Of a stretch of DNA of 42,383 nt, positions 1 to 7,139 are shown in pieces. Position 1 is the first letter of the stretch, and each line of letters starts with the position of its first letter. The translations under genes were made by a program, and so were the position numbers. Origin of the DNA: Acidobacteriota bacterium. GTDB taxonomy: Bacteria; Acidobacteriota; Thermoanaerobaculia; Gp7-AA8. A model generated the notes under the pieces. That model was not told the DNA's origin. It made no database searches and saw only the letters and a program-made list of their open reading frames with translations. The stretch covers positions 1 through 42,383 of the forward strand of contig JAFAOU010000062.1 in assembly GCA_019247495.1 (NCBI GenBank). The letters run 5' to 3'.

Positions 1-22
1 CGCCGAGGATTGGAAATGAAAG

Positions 23-799
23 ATGGCGACAAAGCAAAAGCTAAAGCAGCCAAAACCAAAACCTCAGGGAAAGAAACCAGCAGCAAAAGCTCCGCAAAAG
101 AAAAAGGCGGCGGCAAAGCCGTCCAGGCCAGCAGCAAAAAAGAAAGCGGCGCCTCCTCCAAAACCGGCTCCGAAAAAAAAAGTAGCAGCGCCAAAAGCGG
201 CAGCGTCAAAGCAGGCGCCAAAGCGGCCGGCGCCAAAAGCAGCGGCAAAACCGCCCGCGCCGAGCCCGAAACCATCTCCTTCACCAATCCAGCCATCGAA
301 AGCGCCTTCAACCGCGCCGTCAAGAAGTATCCCAACGCCTTCCGCCGCCTCACCGACTGACGTTGGCGGCACGCGCTACCTCAGCGTTGCGGACCTGGTT
401 GAGCTGCATCGCGCGGTCAGCATCGAGTTCGGCGGCAATCAGGCGCATCCCGGCGTCGTCGAATCGCAGTTCGGTCTGCTCAACACCGTGCAACGGCCGC
501 AGGTGACGATGCTCGGCCGTGAGGCCTACGCAACGTTCCCCGACAAAGTGGCGGCCTTCCTCTTCGCGCTCCTCATTAACAGCCCGTTCAAAGGCGGCAA
601 CCGGCGGGTCGCGCTGGCGTCGTTGTTCGCGTTCTGTGAGCTGAACAACCGCACCGTCGACTCGCGCATGCTCGATGAGAAGGCGGCCGAGAATCTCTTC
701 AAACGTGCGGCCGGACATCGCGAGTTGGGCATCCCGCCGGAGAACGTTTTCCGCGAGATCCGCGAGACGATGACGCGCGCCATCATGCCGCTTTCCTGA
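23..799 (+). CDS. Doc/Fic-fold protein with degenerate catalytic motif and basic N-terminal tail
   Basis: The protein has 258 aa. Residues 1-115 are a low-complexity tail: K/A/P-rich like histone H1 to about 80, then P/S-rich. Residues 118-235 match the death-on-curing (Doc) family, beginning RYLSVADLVELH and including ESQFGLL and a YPTLAEKAA-like segment (YATFPDKVA). The family signature HPFxDGNKR is here SPFKGGNRR (187-195), so the catalytic His is Ser and the Asp is Gly, while GN and R are kept. Doc enzymes normally phosphorylate EF-Tu and related Fic proteins AMPylate targets; without the His this copy is probably not a standard transferase. No antitoxin gene is visible next to it. ATG 23 is the only in-frame start before the domain, but its Shine-Dalgarno site is poor. 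A second K/A/S-rich frame starting at ATG 16 overlaps the tail. The fold call is firm; the function is unknown. Confidence 0.72.
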   Translation: MATKQKLKQPKPKPQGKKPAAKAPQKKKAAAKPSRPAAKKKAAPPPKPAPKKKVAAPKAAASKQAPKRPAPKAAAKPPAPSPKPSPSPIQPSKAPSTAPSRSIPTPSAASPTDVGGTRYLSVADLVELHRAVSIEFGGNQAHPGVVESQFGLLNTVQRPQVTMLGREAYATFPDKVAAFLFALLINSPFKGGNRRVALASLFAFCELNNRTVDSRMLDEKAAENLFKRAAGHRELGIPPENVFREIRETMTRAIMPLS

Positions 800-811
800 G
801 TCGGCACGGCT

Positions 812-843
812 TGTGAGTTCTCCTGTTTCCAGGAGGATTCATG
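812..843 (+). promoter_or_regulatory. Hairpin covering the SD site and start codon of the hemerythrin gene
   Basis: Bases 812-825 pair with 830-843 around a TTTC loop (826-829), a 14-bp stem without bulges. The core CTCCTG/CAGGAG is perfect, and the four G-U pairs are at 812/843, 813/842, 817/838 and 819/836. The 3' arm holds the AGGAGG Shine-Dalgarno site (831-836) and the ATG (841-843), so the folded RNA would hide both. This resembles an RNA thermometer or a translation-coupled on/off switch. The pairing is read directly from the sequence; the regulation is inferred. Confidence 0.55.
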
Positions 844-1329
844 GCTACAAAAAAGAGCAGCAAATCGGCAAAGAAGGGCCCTGACGGGATCGCCCTTCTC
901 AAAGAGGATCACAAAAAAGTAAAGGGCCTCCTCGGAGATCTCGAGAAGTCGTCCATGCGCGGCGGCCCGCGTGCGCAGAAGCTCGTCGCGCAGATCGACA
1001 AGGAGCTGACGATTCATGCGACGATCGAGGAGGAGATCTTCTATCCCGCCTTCCGCGACGCCGTCCGCACCAAAGACGACAAGAAGATGTACTACGAGGC
1101 GAAGGAAGAGCACCACGTGGTCAAGCTCGTTCTGCCGGAAGTGCAAGAGGGCGGGATGGCAGTAGAAGAATTCGCCGCGAAGTGCAAGGTTCTCAAGGAA
1201 CTCGTCGAGCATCACGCTGACGAAGAAGAGAAGGAGATGTTCCCCGAAGCGCGCAAAGTGTTCAGCCGTCCCGAGCTGCAGGAGCTCGGCGACCGGATGG
1301 CCGCGCGCAAGAAGGAACTGGGCGCGTAA
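841..1329 (+). CDS. Hemerythrin-like (HHE) domain protein
   Basis: A 162-aa soluble helical protein. After a short lysine-rich lead (residues 1-14) it has the spaced His/Glu pattern of HHE cation-binding domains: DHKKVK near 25, IHATIEEEIFYP near 60, EEHHVVK near 97 and VEHHADEEEKEMFP near 120. Such proteins bind a di-iron centre and are linked to oxygen, NO or iron sensing and to oxidative damage repair. The start is ATG 841 behind a perfect AGGAGG (831-836), but that site is buried in a 14-bp hairpin. The gene lies 41 bp after the Doc-like gene in the same direction and could share its transcript. It ends at a convergent terminator hairpin. The family assignment is confident; the ligand or role is not. 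Confidence 0.9.
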   Translation: MATKKSSKSAKKGPDGIALLKEDHKKVKGLLGDLEKSSMRGGPRAQKLVAQIDKELTIHATIEEEIFYPAFRDAVRTKDDKKMYYEAKEEHHVVKLVLPEVQEGGMAVEEFAAKCKVLKELVEHHADEEEKEMFPEARKVFSRPELQELGDRMAARKKELGA

Positions 1330-1341
1330 CGCGACGACTGC

Positions 1342-1368
1342 AGGTTGCGCGGCGATGCCGCGCAACCT
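1342..1368. terminator. Bidirectional terminator-like hairpin
   Basis: A perfect 12-bp inverted repeat (1342-1353 with 1357-1368) with a GAT loop lies exactly between two convergent genes. Neither side has a clear T run, so it is either a non-canonical intrinsic terminator or an RNA 3'-end protector. Confidence 0.6.
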
Positions 1369-1824
1369 CTATCGATTCTTCTCTCGCTCCTCGCGCTCGT
1401 GCATGGCCGCGTTGATGCGTCCGAGCAAGATGCGCGCGACGCGGAGATCGTGACCGGCGTCGATGAGCAGGATGGTGATGTCGCCGCCGGCCCACAGCAG
1501 ACCGGCCAGCACCAGGAGGCGCGTCGCCTCGCCGAGGAGCGTCATGAACGCTGCGATGCCGTTGGTCACGATGCCGGTGACGACTTCGCCTAACAGCATG
1601 ATCAGCATCAGCACGGCCAGGACTTTGAACAATCGTGCGATATAGCGCAGCGCCACGTACGGCTCGAGGTCCTCGGTGCGTACTTCGTTATCGAGCGCCC
1701 GTTTGTCGCCGGCGCGCATCGGCGGCGCGCCGCACGCGGGACAGACGCGCGACGGATCGGGACGCGCCGCGCCGCATTCAGGACACGTCGCTGTTGGTTT
1801 GGTTGCTGCTACTGCTTCGACCAC
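1369..1824 (-). CDS. Zinc-ribbon membrane protein
   Basis: A 151-aa protein with an N-terminal zinc ribbon (CPEC at 14-17, CPAC at 28-31) followed by two hydrophobic segments near residues 67-88 and 98-120 and a basic C-terminus. It looks like a small inner-membrane protein with a cytoplasmic metal-binding head. The start is GTG 1824, preceded by AGGAGG four bases upstream. A palindromic repeat (1838-1924) lies just upstream and probably contains or adjoins its promoter. I do not recognise a named family. Confidence 0.75.
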   Translation of the reverse strand: MVEAVAATKPTATCPECGAARPDPSRVCPACGAPPMRAGDKRALDNEVRTEDLEPYVALRYIARLFKVLAVLMLIMLLGEVVTGIVTNGIAAFMTLLGEATRLLVLAGLLWAGGDITILLIDAGHDLRVARILLGRINAAMHEREEREKNR

Positions 1825-1837
1825 GGCACCTCCTGCG

Positions 1838-1924
1838 TAGTGGTCAGTGGCCAGTAGTCAGTGGTCAGGATTGACCGCGATGCGCCGTTTTCCTGATCAC
1901 TGGCCACTGACCGCTGGCCACTCC
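1838..1924. repeat. Palindromic word repeat, TGGTCAGTGGCCAGT type
   Basis: The left arm (1838-1870) is made of tandem variants of AGTGGTC/AGTGGCC, and the right arm (1891-1924) is the approximate reverse complement. It lies between two minus-strand genes. It is one of several different repeat families in the window that share this arm-and-mirror layout. Confidence 0.75.
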
Positions 1925-1928
1925 CAAC

Positions 1929-3089
1929 TTACCCACTGCCCGTTCCGCGCCACCTTGCGCGATAGCCGCGCACGTCGATGTGCGTGAACGGGCCGTGTCC
2001 GCAACATGCGGAATAAACGCCAACTCCGCCGACCAGCGACGGATTCTTTCTCTCGACGCGCTCCACCGCCGCCATGACGACCTCAGCGTCCCTTACATCG
2101 ACACGGCCATCGCCATTGAGGTCGTCCATCGAACCGTTGCCGTCGTTGTCGACGAACGTGTCGGACGCATCGCCGTACATGTGCCGGCTCAGGTTTGCGC
2201 GGCCCTGCGTGTTGCCGCCGCCGTGGTTGTACTCCGGCGTGCGAAAGCCGCTCATGATCCGGTAGTGGCGAACTGGATGCCCCATCGCCTCCAGCTCCTG
2301 AATCGTCAGCTCGAGTTTGTCGAGCAGCTTGGGATTCAGCAGGAGGTACTTCGGCCAGACGTTTGGCTGATCCTTGGTCAGGAAGTCGCGCAACTTGAAG
2401 TGGGCGGAGATAGGCGTGTCGACATTCTGTTGAGTCACCTCGATGAAGCCGTTCGGATTCGCGTAGGCCGGCGTCTTCGGCGTCCCGCCGGTCTCGAACG
2501 GCCAGCTGCCGAGGTAGTAGGTGCCGATGTGACCGGCGCGCTTTTCAGAAAAGGGGACGAGCGTGATGACGTTGAAGTTGTCGAGCTGGCGCATGGCCTG
2601 GTTCAGTTGCACGGCCATCTTGTAGACGCCCGGCTGGTCGGGGGCGGTGAAATCAGAGGAGACCTTGTCGGTGCCTTCCGTGAGCACCGCTTTCGCGCCG
2701 CCCGGCGCGCCGGACGCGATCGGCGCACCAGGCGTGACGGTCGTGAAGTAGACCTTCCCGCTGTGACCGCGAAGTGGATTGAGAAAGCCGAGCATCGCGT
2801 CGTCGATGAACGCGGTCGTGGGGGCGTCAGGATGAAAGATCTGCGTCGCGATCGGCGGGGCCGGCGGAGGAGGCGGCAGCTTCACGCCGGCTTCCTTAGC
2901 TTCGCGCTCGATTTCGCGCTGATCCTCGTACGCGGTGTGGATCGCGCCAATCCATCCGGTGACGTAAAGCAGCACGACCACGACGGCGACCCACGTAAAG
3001 ATGTGTTCCTGCCGCTTGTTGAGACCGCCGAAGATTCGATGCCGCGTCCGCGCTCGCGGAAAAAGGTGAGGCGACTCCGTCTCTGCCAC
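1929..3089 (-). CDS. Membrane-anchored M15-type (DUF882/YcbK-like) peptidase with calcium-loop insert
   Basis: A 386-aa protein with one N-terminal transmembrane helix (about 31-50), a proline-rich linker (71-79), a middle domain, and a C-terminal M15-type peptidase domain. The zinc motifs are present: SGFRTPEYN (280-288), HMYGDASD as HxxGxAxD (303-310) and HID as HxD (370-372). The family cleaves D,D or L,D bonds in murein. Between the second and third motifs lie two calcium-loop-like stretches, DNDGNGSMDD (314-323) and DLNGDGRVDVRD (323-334), the latter resembling dockerin half-repeats. The start is GTG 3089 with no clear Shine-Dalgarno site. It is downstream of a small XRE regulator gene in the same direction and may be controlled by it. 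A periplasmic murein hydrolase is likely. Confidence 0.8.
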   Translation of the reverse strand: MAETESPHLFPRARTRHRIFGGLNKRQEHIFTWVAVVVVLLYVTGWIGAIHTAYEDQREIEREAKEAGVKLPPPPPAPPIATQIFHPDAPTTAFIDDAMLGFLNPLRGHSGKVYFTTVTPGAPIASGAPGGAKAVLTEGTDKVSSDFTAPDQPGVYKMAVQLNQAMRQLDNFNVITLVPFSEKRAGHIGTYYLGSWPFETGGTPKTPAYANPNGFIEVTQQNVDTPISAHFKLRDFLTKDQPNVWPKYLLLNPKLLDKLELTIQELEAMGHPVRHYRIMSGFRTPEYNHGGGNTQGRANLSRHMYGDASDTFVDNDGNGSMDDLNGDGRVDVRDAEVVMAAVERVERKNPSLVGGVGVYSACCGHGPFTHIDVRGYRARWRGTGSG

Positions 3090-3132
3090 GAGACAGGCGA
3101 GGTTTCACGACGCATGCCGCGGAGGAGAGCGG

Positions 3133-3357
3133 CTAGCGAAATGTCTCGCGCAACTCGGTCAAACTAAAGCTCTGCAGCATGTCGGACGGCGTGAGCTCGA
3201 GCGCCAGTGCCAACTTGAGAACGACGGTCAGGCTGGGCACCTTGTCGCCGCGCTCCACCTGACCGACGTAGGTCGTGGTCAGGCCGGCGCGTTCGGCCAG
3301 ATCCTCCTGCGTCCATGCGTGTCCCTTGCGGACGCCGCGGACGACCTCCCCGAACAT
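3133..3357 (-). CDS. Small XRE-family helix-turn-helix regulator
   Basis: A 74-aa protein that is essentially one Cro/C1 helix-turn-helix domain: residues 15-45 read TQEDLAERAGLTTTYVGQVE, then RGDKVPSL. ATG 3357 was chosen because it has a GAGG five bases upstream; the longer open frame upstream has no family similarity. A GTG at 3381 would add 8 residues. The M15-type peptidase gene follows 43 bp downstream on the same strand, so they probably form a two-gene operon. Confidence 0.85.
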   Translation of the reverse strand: MFGEVVRGVRKGHAWTQEDLAERAGLTTTYVGQVERGDKVPSLTVVLKLALALELTPSDMLQSFSLTELRETFR

Positions 3358-3454
3358 TGCTGCCTCGCGCGCTTTCGGCACATGTGGAAGTAACAATTGA
3401 TACTGAGTTCTTGTCCAGTAACCACCGTTACCCACTGCCGTCACCGGCCTCGAT

Positions 3455-3502
3455 CCTCGGCATGCCGAACGCCGCGCCGAGGGGTCACTCCACGGATCGT
3501 GG
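3455..3502 (-). terminator. Paired hairpins downstream of birA
   Basis: Two inverted repeats follow the birA stop on the minus strand: CCACG/CGTGG (3490-3502, 3-nt loop) and CCTCGGC/GCCGAGG (3455-3482, 14-nt loop). There is no T tract, so termination is only a guess. Confidence 0.3.
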
Positions 3503-3512
3503 ATTGGGCGTT

Positions 3513-4274
3513 TCAGACCAAAATGAGGTCGCCGGCGCTGATCGCCGTGGTCTCGTTTCCGCTGCGCAGAAGCGCGCGGCCGTGCTCGTCGATCCCGCCC
3601 CACGTTCCTTCGACGGTGCGTTCGCCGATGACGCAGTGGATGCGATCGCCCTGCTGGTGAATCGAATAGCGCCGCCACTCATCGAGCACCGGGTCGCGTT
3701 CGAGCGGCTGGCCGAGGCGCTTATCGAGGTGTTCGATGAAGGCCTCCGTCGCGACGTCGATGCCGTGAAAATCGCTGGTGACTTCCGAGATCGCCGTCGC
3801 GTTGGGACGCGAATCGTCCGGCACCGGCTCAACGTTGATACCGGTCCCGATCAGCAAAAACGCGCGCTCCTCGTTGATGCGCGCCTCGATCAGGATGCCC
3901 GCGATTTTCTTGCCGCCGATCAGGATATCGTTCGGCCACTTGATGCGCGCATCGAGGCCGAAGACCTCGCGCAGGTACGACGCCACGATGTTGGCGATCG
4001 CCAGCGGCACGAGCGGCAGCTTGTCGACCGGCAGCGGCAGCAGCGTCGTCGCGTAAATCCCCTTGCCCGCGGGCGACGACCACTGCCGCGCGTTCCGTCC
4101 GCGGCCCGCGAACTGCTCGCGGGCGATGATGATCCCCTTCGGCAGCGACAGCTCGTTCTCGATGCACTCGTTCACGATGCGGCGGGCCACCAGGTTCGTC
4201 GACGCCACGCGCGGAATCACCGCGATCGATTCGATCGTAGTCAGGCGGTCGACGATGAGGCGCGTGTCGATCAT
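3513..4274 (-). CDS. birA: Biotin--[acetyl-CoA-carboxylase] ligase
   Basis: A 253-aa biotin protein ligase that activates biotin with ATP and attaches it to the carboxyl carrier protein of acetyl-CoA carboxylase. Visible motifs are ASTN (24-27), the biotinyl-AMP loop GRGRNARQW (57-65), KWPND (112-116) and KKIAGIL (about 122-128), followed by a C-terminal SH3-like cap. The protein begins directly at the catalytic domain, so it lacks the DNA-binding helix-turn-helix of E. coli BirA and should be ligase only, without repressor function. It lies downstream of valS on the same strand, separated by an AGGGACGAGGG-type repeat. Confidence 0.95.
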   Translation of the reverse strand: MIDTRLIVDRLTTIESIAVIPRVASTNLVARRIVNECIENELSLPKGIIIAREQFAGRGRNARQWSSPAGKGIYATTLLPLPVDKLPLVPLAIANIVASYLREVFGLDARIKWPNDILIGGKKIAGILIEARINEERAFLLIGTGINVEPVPDDSRPNATAISEVTSDFHGIDVATEAFIEHLDKRLGQPLERDPVLDEWRRYSIHQQGDRIHCVIGERTVEGTWGGIDEHGRALLRSGNETTAISAGDLILV

Positions 4275-4290
4275 CAGACGGGGGGGTGAA

Positions 4291-4429
4291 GCAGGGACGA
4301 GGGATTAGGGACTAGGGACGAAGGGGTAGGGAGAAAAGCAGAGCCTGAGAAGCAAGAGAAAACGCGGCGAGGCATCATAGGTCGTTTCTCCCTCGTCCCT
4401 CGTCCCTCGTCCCTGCCTCTCGTCCCTGA
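4291..4429. repeat. Palindromic word repeat, AGGGACGAGGG type, overlapping the valS 3' end
   Basis: The left arm (4291-4334) consists of variants of AGGGACGAGGG and AGGGACTAGGG; the right arm (4384-4429) is the mirror, with CCCTCGTCCCT repeated. The spacer is about 50 bp. The right arm lies inside the valS reading frame and supplies its last residues and a new stop codon at 4375-4377. Confidence 0.8.
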
Positions 4430-7056
4430 TTCTGCAGCAGCTTCTCGATGCGGGCCCGCAGTTCCGCTTGCCGCGCGCGCGCCCCTTCGACGATGGCTGG
4501 CGGCGCGTTCTTCATGAACTGCTCATTCACCAGCTTGGCGTCGAGCGAGTCGAGTTCCTTGCGGCTCTTTTCCAGCTCGCGCTCGGTCCGTTCCTGCTGC
4601 TCTTTGGTGATCACTTTTTCCGGAAACTCGATGGCGATGGCGAAGCCTTCGACAACGTCATGATGCGATCCCGCGGGCGGTTCGGCATTGACGATGACTT
4701 CCGTCAAGCGACCCAGATCGACCAGCAGATACGCATACGCATCGAAGAATGCGCTGTCGCGTCCCTCGGCACGGACGTAGAGTTTGAAGCGATCCTTCGG
4801 CGTGAAGCCGCGCTGGGCACGGGCATCACGGATGGTCGTGATCATCGCCTGAATCGCGCGAACCAGCCGCTCCGCCTCCGGATCCTCGAGCATCTCCTCG
4901 GCCACGGGATATGGCGCAACCATGATCGACGGCTCGACGCCTCCGAGCTTCTGCCAGATCTCGTCGGTGATGAACGGCATGAACGGATGGAGCAGCCGCA
5001 ACGAACGGTCGAGCACCTCGAGGAGAACGCGCTTGGCGCGTTGCTGATCGATCGTTGAACCGTGCCTGCCGAGGAGCACGGGCTTGACCATCTCGATGTA
5101 CCAGTCACAGAACTCGTGCCAGAAGAATCGGTAGATCGCGTTCGACGCCTCGTCGTAGCGGAAGTCGGAAAGTGCGCGGTTCACGGTGAGCGTGGTCTCG
5201 TTGAGCCGCGAAAGAATCCAGCGCTCGACGCTCTTCAGATCATCGCGGTCGATCGGCTTCGCCGCGCCGATTGTCGTGTCGATATGCATCATCGCGAACC
5301 GCGACGCGTTCCAGATCTTGTTCGCGAATGCCGCGTAGCCTTGCATGCGCGCCTTCGCCAGCGGGATGTCGCGGCCGGACGCGAAGATCGCCAGCGTGAA
5401 GCGAACGGCGTCGGCGCCGAACTCGTCGATCACGTCGAGCGGATCGATCACGTTTCCCTTCGTCTTCGACATCTTCTGGCCGTGCTCGTCGCGCACGAGA
5501 CCATTGAGAAAGACCTGGCTGAACGGAGCGGTGCCCGTGAAGCGCAGGCCGAACATGATCATCCGCGCCACCCAGAAAAAGAGGATGTCGAAGCCGGTGA
5601 TGAGCACGTCGGTCGGATAGAAGATCTGCAGGTCGACGGTGTCGTCAGGCCAGCCCATCGTCGAGAACGGCCAGAGTCCCGACGAGAACCACGTATCGAG
5701 AACGTCCGTCTCCTGCGTGATCTGCGTGTCGCCGCATTGCGGGCACGAAGCAGGATCCTCGACCGACACCGTCATGTGTCCGTGCGCGCAGTAGAACGCC
5801 GGGATGCGATGGCCCCACCACAGCTGGCGCGAGATGGTCCAGTCGTGGATGTTCTCCATCCAGTTGAAATAGGTCGCTTCCCAGCTCTGCGGCAGGATGC
5901 GGATCGTGCCGTTGCGAACGGCGTCGATGGCCGGTTTTGCTAGCGGCTCGATCTTCACGAACCACTGCCGCGAGATCATCGGCTCGATCACCGTCTCGCA
6001 TTTGCCGTGGATGCCTATCGAGTGCGAGTAGTCCTTGACCTCGCGCAGTGCGCCCGATTCGCGCAGCATCTCCACGACTTTCATGCGCGCCTCGAAGCGA
6101 TCGAGTCCGGCAAACTCCGGCCCCGCGGCGTCGTTCATCTTGCCGGTGTCATCGATCACCTGCAGTTGCTGCAGGTCGTTGCGCTTGCCGGCTTCGTAGT
6201 CGTTCTTATCGTGCGCCGGCGTCACTTTCACGACGCCCGTGCCGAACGTTGGATCGACGAGGATCGGATCAGCGACGATCCGAATGCGCCGGTTCGCGAT
6301 CGGCAGGATGGCTTCGCGTCCGACCACATCCTTGTAGCGCTCATCGTCCGGATGAACTGCCAGCGCGGTGTCGCCGAGCATCGTCTCCGGACGCGTCGTG
6401 GCAATCGTCAGCAGGCGATCCGAATCGGCAACCGGATAGTCGACGTAGTACAGCTTCGAGGCGCGCTCGACGTACTCGACCTCCACGTCCGAAATCGCCG
6501 TGCGGCAGTGCGGACACCAATTCACCATGGCGATGCCGCGGTAAATCAGGCCGTCGTCGTGCAGCTTCACGAACGCCGTGCGCACGGCGTGGGCGAGGCC
6601 GTCATCGAGTGTGAAGCGGAGGCGCGTCCAGTCGGCGGAAGCGCCAAGGCGCTTGAGCTGATCGATGATCTGGTGACCGTACGATTCCTTCCACTCCCAC
6701 ACCTTCTCCACGAACTTCTCGCGGCCGAGGTCGAAGCGCGAGATGCCTTGCTTGTTCAGCTCGCGCTCAACGATCATCTGCGTGGCGATGCCGGCGTGGT
6801 CGGTGCCCGGCAGCCAGAGCGTGTTGAAGCCGCTCATCCGCTTCCAGCGCACGAGGATGTCCTGCAGCGTGTTGACGAGCGCGTGGCCGATGTGCAGCCG
6901 CCCGGTCACGTTCGGCGGCGGAATGACGATCGAAAACTTCGGCCGTTCGCCGTCGAGGAGCGGCGTAAAGAATTCGCCGTTTTCCCAGAATGCGTAGAGC
7001 CGCTGTTCGATCTCTTTCGGCTCGTAGCGCTTGCTCAGTTCTTCCTCGGTCGCCAT
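4375..7056 (-). CDS. valS: Valine--tRNA ligase
   Basis: An 893-aa class I aminoacyl-tRNA synthetase that charges tRNA-Val. It has PPPNVTGRLHIGHAL with the HIGH box at 55-58, the KMSKT form of the KMSKS loop at 528-532, a CPHC knuckle at 181-184 and CPQC near 438, the editing domain between, an anticodon-binding domain, and the C-terminal coiled-coil tRNA arm (about 815-877, EQQERTERELEKSRKELDSL). Family length is normal. The last ~16 residues (GREAGTRDEGRGRN...) are encoded by a palindromic repeat and are not native family sequence. A TATAAT box lies 11 bases upstream of ATG 7056 with no Shine-Dalgarno site. It is divergent from tsaD. Confidence 0.97.
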   Translation of the reverse strand: MATEEELSKRYEPKEIEQRLYAFWENGEFFTPLLDGERPKFSIVIPPPNVTGRLHIGHALVNTLQDILVRWKRMSGFNTLWLPGTDHAGIATQMIVERELNKQGISRFDLGREKFVEKVWEWKESYGHQIIDQLKRLGASADWTRLRFTLDDGLAHAVRTAFVKLHDDGLIYRGIAMVNWCPHCRTAISDVEVEYVERASKLYYVDYPVADSDRLLTIATTRPETMLGDTALAVHPDDERYKDVVGREAILPIANRRIRIVADPILVDPTFGTGVVKVTPAHDKNDYEAGKRNDLQQLQVIDDTGKMNDAAGPEFAGLDRFEARMKVVEMLRESGALREVKDYSHSIGIHGKCETVIEPMISRQWFVKIEPLAKPAIDAVRNGTIRILPQSWEATYFNWMENIHDWTISRQLWWGHRIPAFYCAHGHMTVSVEDPASCPQCGDTQITQETDVLDTWFSSGLWPFSTMGWPDDTVDLQIFYPTDVLITGFDILFFWVARMIMFGLRFTGTAPFSQVFLNGLVRDEHGQKMSKTKGNVIDPLDVIDEFGADAVRFTLAIFASGRDIPLAKARMQGYAAFANKIWNASRFAMMHIDTTIGAAKPIDRDDLKSVERWILSRLNETTLTVNRALSDFRYDEASNAIYRFFWHEFCDWYIEMVKPVLLGRHGSTIDQQRAKRVLLEVLDRSLRLLHPFMPFITDEIWQKLGGVEPSIMVAPYPVAEEMLEDPEAERLVRAIQAMITTIRDARAQRGFTPKDRFKLYVRAEGRDSAFFDAYAYLLVDLGRLTEVIVNAEPPAGSHHDVVEGFAIAIEFPEKVITKEQQERTERELEKSRKELDSLDAKLVNEQFMKNAPPAIVEGARARQAELRARIEKLLQNQGREAGTRDEGRGRNDL

Positions 7057-7067
7057 ACGGAGCGCGG

Positions 7068-7073
7068 ATTATA
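7068..7073 (-). promoter_or_regulatory. TATAAT -10 box of valS
   Basis: On the minus strand TATAAT is followed by 11 bases and then the valS ATG. With the usual 6-7 base gap to the transcription start, the mRNA leader would be about 4-5 bases, too short for a ribosome-binding site. Confidence 0.55.
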
Positions 7074-7139
7074 GAGGTCTCCGCTCCTCCCCATCTCCGC
7101 GTGAAATCGTTCTCCCTCTTGCAAGGTTCCGAACCCCGC

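Noticed and set aside
23..799. An active Doc toxin with an antitoxin upstream.
   Set aside because: The catalytic His and Asp are replaced, and only 22 bases are visible upstream, so no Phd-like antitoxin can be claimed.
1342..1368. The perfect 12-bp inverted repeat as a transposon end or attachment site.
   Set aside because: It lies between convergent genes, has no matching partner elsewhere in the window, and fits a terminator better.
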